From: Burkholderiales bacterium
Lineage (GTDB): Bacteria; Pseudomonadota; Gammaproteobacteria; Burkholderiales; Burkholderiaceae_F
NCBI GenBank assembly: GCA_021298875.1
Contig: JAJTHJ010000138.1
Coordinates: 1-7,163 of the forward strand
Direction of reading: 5' to 3'
Length of the DNA: 7,163 nucleotides
Both the position numbers and the translations under genes were made by a program. The notes under the pieces were generated by a model. The model saw nothing but the letters and a program-made list of their open reading frames with translations. It made no database searches and was not told the DNA's origin. Shown in pieces: positions 1 to 5,400 of the stretch (its first letter is position 1; each line of letters begins with the position of its first letter).

Positions 1-1
1 A

Positions 2-268
2 GATTTGCCGGCGGCCGACTTGACCGCCGCGCTGGAGCACGCGCTGCAGATCGACCCCACCGCCGAGGAGTTGACTCGCGCGCTGATGACGCACTATCTG
101 CGCCATGGCGAGCGCGCCGCCGCGCTGCGCGTGTACCGGCGTTGCCGGGAAATTCTGTCGGTCGTCCTTGGACTGCGGCCCAGCGCAGCCACCGAGGCCT
201 TGCTGCAAGAGATCAATGGCGCCGCGCGGGGAGGCGACGCGGCGCCGCAGGGGCGCATGCGCTCCTGA
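2..268 (+). CDS. C-terminal fragment of a BTAD-domain transcriptional regulator (partial, cut by left edge)
   Basis: The frame is already open at the left edge (GAT TTG CCG...) and ends at TGA 266-268, so the start is outside the window and 88 residues are visible. Residues such as ALQIDPTAEEL, ALMTHYLRHGERAAALRVY and a final GLRPS motif match the end of the bacterial transcriptional activator domain (BTAD). That domain is the TPR-like helical bundle following the winged-helix DNA-binding domain in SARP/AfsR-type regulators and some STAND ATPases. In those families the pattern is acidic-DP, a Leu-rich helix, G-x-R-x-x-A-L-x-x-Y, then an LG-x-x-PS turn, all of which is present. The last 20 or so residues are Gly/Ala/Arg-rich and look like an unstructured tail. 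The regulator type and target cannot be told without the N-terminus. A small gene starts 35 bases downstream, so the two may be cotranscribed. BTAD assignment is fairly secure; the overall protein class is not. Confidence 0.75.
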   Translation, partial: DLPAADLTAALEHALQIDPTAEELTRALMTHYLRHGERAAALRVYRRCREILSVVLGLRPSAATEALLQEINGAARGGDAAPQGRMRS

Positions 269-291
269 ACCCACCCGCCCCCGACCACTCC

Positions 292-296
292 AGGAG
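292..296 (+). promoter_or_regulatory. Ribosome binding site of the 55-residue small protein
   Basis: AGGAG lies seven bases upstream of the ATG at 304. It decides the start, because the same frame stays open upstream to an ATG at 142 that would overlap the preceding regulator gene for over 120 bases. Confidence 0.75.
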
Positions 297-303
297 CAAG
301 AAA

Positions 304-471
304 ATGGCAACCAGCAAGCCGCTGACGCGGCAGCAGTACCAGGCACAGCTACGCAGTCTGTCCGGCACTTTGAACAACCAGATTAGGGCGCTGACGCAAA
401 CCCGCCGGGAATTGCAAGCGCTGGTAGCCAAGGTACCCGGCAGCAAGAGCCTCAAGACCGCGAACAAATAG
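304..471 (+). CDS. Small basic helical protein, 55 aa, unknown function
   Basis: The gene runs from an ATG with a well-placed AGGAG to TAG 469-471. I do not recognise the protein. It starts MATSKPLTRQQYQAQL, is rich in Gln, Leu, Lys and Arg, and has no membrane segment, signal peptide or cysteines. Residues about 8 to 44 have a spacing of Leu/Ile/Val and polar residues that suggests one or two amphipathic helices, and the C-terminus (GSKSLKTANK) is basic. It begins 35 bases after the BTAD regulator and ends 88 bases before the calpain-like protease, so it may belong to the same transcript. A structural, adaptor or nucleic-acid-binding role would be a guess. An upstream start at 142 is less likely, because it would lie inside the regulator gene and lacks a comparable ribosome binding site. 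Confidence 0.65.
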   Translation: MATSKPLTRQQYQAQLRSLSGTLNNQIRALTQTRRELQALVAKVPGSKSLKTANK

Positions 472-509
472 CCGTCTGGTAACAATTAGGCTCAATCGAC
501 GGCAAACCG

Positions 510-538
510 CCGGCGGCGCCGTACACCGACGCCGCCGG
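510..538 (+). other. GC-rich hairpin between the small gene and the protease gene
   Basis: CCGGCGGCG (510-518) pairs perfectly with CGCCGCCGG (530-538) around an 11-base loop. There is no T-tract after it, so a classical intrinsic terminator is unlikely. It ends about 10 bases before the purine-rich stretch preceding the protease ATG, so it could act as a processing, stability or attenuation element. In DNA this GC-rich it could also be incidental. Confidence 0.35.
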
Positions 539-559
539 TCACACCAGTGAAGGCAGGCC

Positions 560-1822
560 ATGAACAACGGCGATCTCGAAGCGGGGCCAAGCACACGACG
601 CTTATGGACCCTCAATGCGCTGGCGCTGGCCGAACTGATCCTGGCCGAACCTGTCCTGCGCGACAAGGGACCCCGCTGGGAAGCCCTGCGAGCCGCGTTT
701 GGCGACACGCTGGAACTCGTCTACGCGCCGCTGCCGGACAAACCGACGTTGGTCGACGCGCTCGATTGGCTGCGAGCGCGCACTCAGCGTTATCGCAGTC
801 TGGACGAAGTCGTGGCCGCGCTGCCACCGACGCTGCGCAATGCGCTCAACCCCTATCGCGCCCAGGTGCTCGAACGCGTGCTGCCGCTGTTCGCCGATGT
901 TCAGGCCCCCGGCGACGCTCAGGGAGCGACCTCTACCGCGTGGCCTTACCGGGAGTTCGGGCGCCTGACCGCCACCGGCCGCGTGTCCTGGCGCGACCCG
1001 GTGCAGGGCAACCTGGCCGACTGCGGCCTGATTGCCACCTTGATCGCGACGGCCTGGGTCGATCCGGCGCGCTGGGATGCGCGCTTTGCGGCCGCGCGGC
1101 AAACTGCGACGGGCGATGTGTACCGCCTGCCGTTTTTCGCCGCCGGGCGACCGCCGCAGGTTCCGGTGCAGGCCGACTTCCCGTTCGACCCGGTGGGGCA
1201 GAACTGGATCTATGCCCGCGGCGACGGCGGCGACGAGATGTGGCCCGCGTTGGTCGAGAAGGCCTATGCGATGTGGATCGCCGGCATCCAATGGCAGCCG
1301 GCGTCACCCGACGCCGACAACCTCGATCCCAGGCAGTATCGCTTGGCCGAGCACTGTTACCCGCACGAGGCGATGCGCGACCTCTGGGGTGCCCGCGCCC
1401 TTTACCGCGACGGCGGATTCACCCTTGGACGCCTTGTTGGCACCGCGGGCGCCTATCCTCTGCTCGACGGGCGCGGGGCGGCGCTGATGCCGCTGGCCGC
1501 TTGGACCTACGGAACCGCCGTCGAGACGGGCGACAGCGGCGCCTACAGCCTCACGAAAACCGGGCTCGTGCGCAACCATGCCTACGCGCTGCTCGGCGTA
1601 GCCACGGGCAACGACGGCAGCACCTACGTCGTCTTGCGTAACCCACACGGCGATCTGGGCAATGCGGTAGCGCCGGCGGTGCGCGCCAAGTACCTGGCAG
1701 GAACCTGGCCCACGGTTGACCCGCGCGCCGGCGAGGTCGCACTCAACGACAACGGGGTGATCGCGATTCCGGCAGACTGGTTCGAGCGCTATTTCGAAGG
1801 TCTGTCCTGGCTGCGCTGGTAG
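560..1822 (+). CDS. Calpain-like (family C2) cysteine protease, 420 aa
   Basis: Calpain-type papain-fold proteases use a Cys-His-Asn triad. All three contexts are visible in the right order. VQGNLADCGLIATL holds Cys155 and corresponds to the calpain Q-G-x-L-G-D-C-W-F/L block. VRNHAYALLGV holds His340 and corresponds to the G-H-A-Y block. VVLRNPHG holds Asn361 and corresponds to the R-N-P-W-G block. The oxyanion Gln is probably Gln148. The Trp that normally follows the catalytic Cys is Gly156 here, and the Trp of NPWG is His363, so this is a divergent member. Residues 1 to about 135 are a helical N-terminal region without a clear signal peptide or membrane segment, so the protein is probably cytoplasmic unless exported by a non-classical route. 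No calcium-binding EF-hand or C2L domain is seen. The ATG is preceded by a weak GAAGG. The regulator and small gene upstream point the same way; the substrate is unknown. Family assignment is likely, activity unproven. Confidence 0.75.
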   Translation: MNNGDLEAGPSTRRLWTLNALALAELILAEPVLRDKGPRWEALRAAFGDTLELVYAPLPDKPTLVDALDWLRARTQRYRSLDEVVAALPPTLRNALNPYRAQVLERVLPLFADVQAPGDAQGATSTAWPYREFGRLTATGRVSWRDPVQGNLADCGLIATLIATAWVDPARWDARFAAARQTATGDVYRLPFFAAGRPPQVPVQADFPFDPVGQNWIYARGDGGDEMWPALVEKAYAMWIAGIQWQPASPDADNLDPRQYRLAEHCYPHEAMRDLWGARALYRDGGFTLGRLVGTAGAYPLLDGRGAALMPLAAWTYGTAVETGDSGAYSLTKTGLVRNHAYALLGVATGNDGSTYVVLRNPHGDLGNAVAPAVRAKYLAGTWPTVDPRAGEVALNDNGVIAIPADWFERYFEGLSWLRW

Positions 1823-1847
1823 GCCTCGAAGGGCCCGTGCCATTGCG

Positions 1848-1866
1848 CGCCGACCAAGGGTCGGCG
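1848..1866 (+). terminator. Possible transcription-ending hairpin after the protease gene
   Basis: CGCCGACC (1848-1855) and GGTCGGCG (1859-1866) form a perfect 8-bp stem with an AAG loop, 26 bases past the protease stop. No T-run follows, so it would be an atypical terminator, or an RNA 3'-end stabiliser. It lies between two convergent genes, which fits a termination role for the plus-strand unit. Confidence 0.35.
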
Positions 1867-1933
1867 AGCCGGCGTGGTCGACGGCGCCTTTGCACTTGGC
1901 CCCCGATCCAACGCCAGCGGGCTTAACCGCCCA

Positions 1934-2275
1934 TCAGCCTCCTCCCGTCCGCGCCGACGCGCTCGGCGGACTGCTGGCGACCTCGCTTGGCCTGCGCGCG
2001 ACCCCCGTCGCCACCGACGAGGCGGCGGCGGGCGGGGCTTCCAGCCGCAGGCCGAGCGCCATGCCGGCCGCCGCGGCGTTCAACAGTTCGGCGCCGGACT
2101 CGGTCTCGTCGCCGCTCTGCTCGATGCGCGGTGCGCTGGCGGGCGCGTTGTCGCGCACGACGAAGGCGGTGGCGCCACCGAACAAGGCAAGGATGCCAAC
2201 GGCGACGCTCGAGCGCACGACGGCGGCGTCGACCCCGCGGGCGTACTCAGGTTGGTGCGAATGACGAGTGCTCAT
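1934..2275 (-). CDS. Small single-pass membrane protein, 113 aa, unknown function
   Basis: Reading leftward, the ATG is at 2275-2273 and the TGA at 1936-1934. A GGGAG ribosome binding site seven bases upstream supports this start over a longer version that would begin at 2476. I do not recognise the family. The N-terminus (MSTRHSHQPEYARGVD) is polar. Residues about 17 to 41 form one hydrophobic stretch containing SVAVGILALFGGATAFVV, ended by RD, as in a single transmembrane helix. The remaining 70 or so residues are Ala/Ser/Pro/Glu-rich and probably disordered or periplasmic. Third codon positions are mostly G or C, which agrees with coding use. It converges on the protease gene and diverges from the UvrA-like gene. 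Several overlapping plus-strand frames here are Arg-rich and lack ribosome binding sites, so this strand is the better call. Confidence 0.55.
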   Translation of the reverse strand: MSTRHSHQPEYARGVDAAVVRSSVAVGILALFGGATAFVVRDNAPASAPRIEQSGDETESGAELLNAAAAGMALGLRLEAPPAAASSVATGVARRPSEVASSPPSASARTGGG

Positions 2276-2478
2276 GATGCGGCTCCCGGATTGCGCCGGA
2301 TCGTTCCGGCATGAATGGCACTGTGCGCGCGGCCAACCCACGGGTCGCCCACCGATCGCGCGTGAAAAGTCGCAATCGCGCGAAGCCCCCGCAAGCGCGG
2401 GATACGCGCTGTCCGCGGCGATAGACTTCTCCGCTTGGCTTGTGGCGCGGCGCGCCGCGGCACTTCTCCCGAGCAACG
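2276..2478. promoter_or_regulatory. Divergent intergenic region (203 bases) upstream of the UvrA-like gene
   Basis: The region separates the minus-strand membrane-protein gene from the UvrA-like gene and should hold both promoters. I see no convincing -35/-10 pair. It contains an inverted repeat, GCCGGA (2295-2300) and TCCGGC (2305-2310) with a 4-base spacer, which could be an operator or a transcript hairpin. It also contains CTGT-N8-ATAG (2409-2424), one base from the LexA-type CTGT-N8-ACAG. The UvrA-like ATG has only a poor ribosome binding site nearby (GAG, 2471-2473). Confidence 0.35.
2283..2287 (-). promoter_or_regulatory. Ribosome binding site of the small membrane protein
   Basis: On the minus strand this reads GGGAG, seven bases before the ATG at 2275. 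It selects this start over upstream in-frame starts that have no such signal. Confidence 0.6.
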
Positions 2479-5400
2479 ATGTCCTCCTCCGACAAGGCGA
2501 TCCGCATCCGCGGCGCGCGCCAGAACAACCTGAAGAACCTCGATCTCGATCTGCCCACGGGCGAGCTGATCGTAGTCACCGGCGTGTCGGGCTCGGGCAA
2601 GAGTTCGTTGGTGTTCGACACGCTGTACGCCGAGGGCCAGCGCCGCTACGTGGAGACCTTCTCGCCCTACGCGCGGCAGTTTCTGGACCGGATGGATCGG
2701 CCGCAGGTGGATCGCATCGAGGGGGTGCCGCCGGCGATTGCGATCGACCAGACCAACCCGGTGCGCACCAGCCGCAGCACGGTCGGCACGATGACCGAGC
2801 TGAACGACCACCTGAAAGTGCTGTTCGCGCGCGCCGCGACGCTGTATTGCCGCGGTTGCGGCAAACCGGTGCGGCGGGATTCGGCGCAGAGCATTTACGA
2901 TGATCTGCACGCGCGCTGCAATTCACTGACAGAACGGCGGCTGACGATCAGCTTCCCGGTCAAGCTGCCGGCGAACTTCACCGAAGACGAGGTGCGCGCG
3001 CATCTGGACGCGCAGGGGTACACACGCACCCTCCCCTCGCCCGCATCAGCGGGAGAGGGGTCGGGGGTGAGGGTTCTTGATGTCGTCCAAGACCGTTTGC
3101 GCTGGTCGAGCGCGGAACGCGAGCGCGTGATCGAGGCGCTGGAGTCGGCGTTGCGCTTCGGTGGGGGTAGGGTGGATGTGCATGTGGAAGAAAAGGCGCC
3201 CTCACCCCGGCCCTCTCCCGCTGATGCGGGAGAGGGAGTAAAGAGGGGGCGCTCTTCCGCTGATGCAGACGAGGGAGCAAAGACCTGGCGCTTCTCCACC
3301 GACCTGCACTGCGCGGACTGCGACATCCACTACGCCGAGATGCATCCGTCGAGCTTCTCGTTCAATTCGCCGCTCGGCGCCTGCGAAACCTGCCGCGGCT
3401 TTGGGCGGGTGATCGGCGTCGATTACGGGCTGGTGATCCCGGACGAGCGCAAGACGCTGCGCGAAGGCGCGGTCAAGCCGTGGCAGACCGCGAGCTTTGC
3501 CGAGTGCCAGCGCGATTTAATCAAGTTCGCAACGCGCTTTGATGTGCCGCTCGATACGCCGTGGAACCTGCTCGACGACAAGCACCGCCGCTGGGTGATC
3601 GATGGCGAGCCGGGCTGGACCGGCAAGTGGCAGACGCAGTGGTACGGCATAAAGCGTTACTTCGACTGGCTGGAGAGCAAGGCCTACAAGATGCACATCC
3701 GCGTGCTCTTGTCGCGCTACCGCTCGTACACGCCTTGTACCGCCTGCGGCGGGGCGAGGTTGAAGCCGGAGGCGTTGTTGTGGAGGGTGGGGGCGCGCGA
3801 AGACGCCGATGCTGTGCTTGCTGCCGGAATTCTTCCCTCACCCCCGCCCCTCTCCCGGGGAGAGAGGGGAGAAAACCCTCTCCCCCCGGGAGAGGGTGGC
3901 GCGCGGAGCGCGCCGGGTGAGGGAAGACCGTCGCTCATCGGCACCTACCGCCGCTTCAAGCCGCTCAACGTCGCTTGGTCGGACGAACAACTCACCCAAC
4001 TCCCCGGCCTCAGCCTGCACGACCTGATGCTGCTACCGCTGGAACGCGTGCGCCTGTTCTTCGACCGCCTCAACTTCCAGGGCGTGCTCGACCAGGCCAC
4101 CGAACTGCTGCTCGAAGAAGTCCGCGCGCGGCTGAAGTTCTTGAACGACGTCGGCCTCGGCTATCTGACGCTCGACCGGCAAAGCCGCACGCTATCCGGC
4201 GGCGAAGTGCAGCGGATCAACCTGACGACCGCGCTCGGCACCTCGCTCGTCAACACGCTGTTCGTGCTCGACGAACCGAGCATCGGCCTGCATCCGCGCG
4301 ACATGCACCGGGTGATCGAGGTGATGCACCGGCTGCGCACGGCGGGCAACACGCTGGTGGTGGTGGAGCACGACCCGCAGGTGATGCTGGCGGCCGACCG
4401 CATGCTGGACATGGGCCCCGGCCCCGGCGAGCGCGGCGGCAACATCGTATTCAACGGCACGCCGGACGAGATCAAGCGCGCCGACACGCTGACCGGCGCG
4501 TATCTGTCGGGCCGCAAGCGGGTGGACGTGCCGATCCTCGACGCCTTCGGCCGCGCCACGCGCAACGTGCCGCCCGACACGCCGCGGCTGCTGCTGGAAG
4601 GCGCGCGCCACAACAACCTGCGCAACCTGTCGGTGGAGTTTCCGCTCGGCAAGCTGGTGGTGGTGACCGGCGTTTCCGGCAGCGGCAAGAGCACGCTGGT
4701 GCAGGATGTTCTGTACCCGGCGCTCGCCAAGGCCAAAGGCAAGGGCGTGGAGTCGCCCGGTGCGCACGACCGGCTGCTGGGCGACGACTGGGTGGCCGAG
4801 GTGGCGATGGTCGATCAGTCGCCGATCGGCAAGACCACGCGCAGCAACCCGGCGAGCTACGTCGGCGCCTGGGACGCGATCCGCGCGCTCTTTGCCAAGG
4901 CGCCGCTGGCGCGGGAGCGCGGCTACACGGCGGGGATGTTCAGCTTCAACGCCGGCGACGGCCGCTGCCCCGCCTGCGGCGGCAATGGCTTTGAGCACGT
5001 GGAGATGCAGTTCCTGTCCGACGTGTACCTGCGCTGCCCGGACTGCGACGGCAAGCGGTTCCGGCCGGAGGTGCTGGAAGTAACGCTCGCGCTCGGCGCC
5101 CGCAAGCTGTCGGTGGCCGAGGCGCTGAATCTGACGGTGAGCGAAGCGCTGACCGCATTTGCAAGCGAGCGCGAGGTGACGCGCGCGCTGCAACCGCTCC
5201 CCGACGTAGGGTTGGAGTACGTGAAGCTCGGCCAGCCGGTGCCCACACTCTCGGGCGGCGAGGCGCAGCGCTTGAAGATCGCAGGCTTCCTGGCGGAGGC
5301 CGCGAAGTCCGGCACCACCGGCGAGCCGGTCGGAAGCCGACTCGCGCGCAAAGGCGCGTTGCTGCTCTTCGACGAGCCGACCACCGGCCTGCACTTCGAC

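Noticed and set aside
547..1641. 364-codon plus-strand frame overlapping the protease gene
   Set aside because: The product is extremely Arg/Ala-rich without recognisable features, while the frame starting at 560 encodes a protein with calpain-like triad motifs.
1874..2314. Plus-strand frames opposite the small membrane protein
   Set aside because: They are Arg-rich, have no ribosome binding site and show no domain. The minus strand has a GGGAG site, a transmembrane helix and GC-rich third positions.
3831..3927. Intrinsic terminator suggested by strong hairpins
   Set aside because: No T-tract follows any of the stems, and the UvrA reading frame continues with conserved sequence immediately afterwards.
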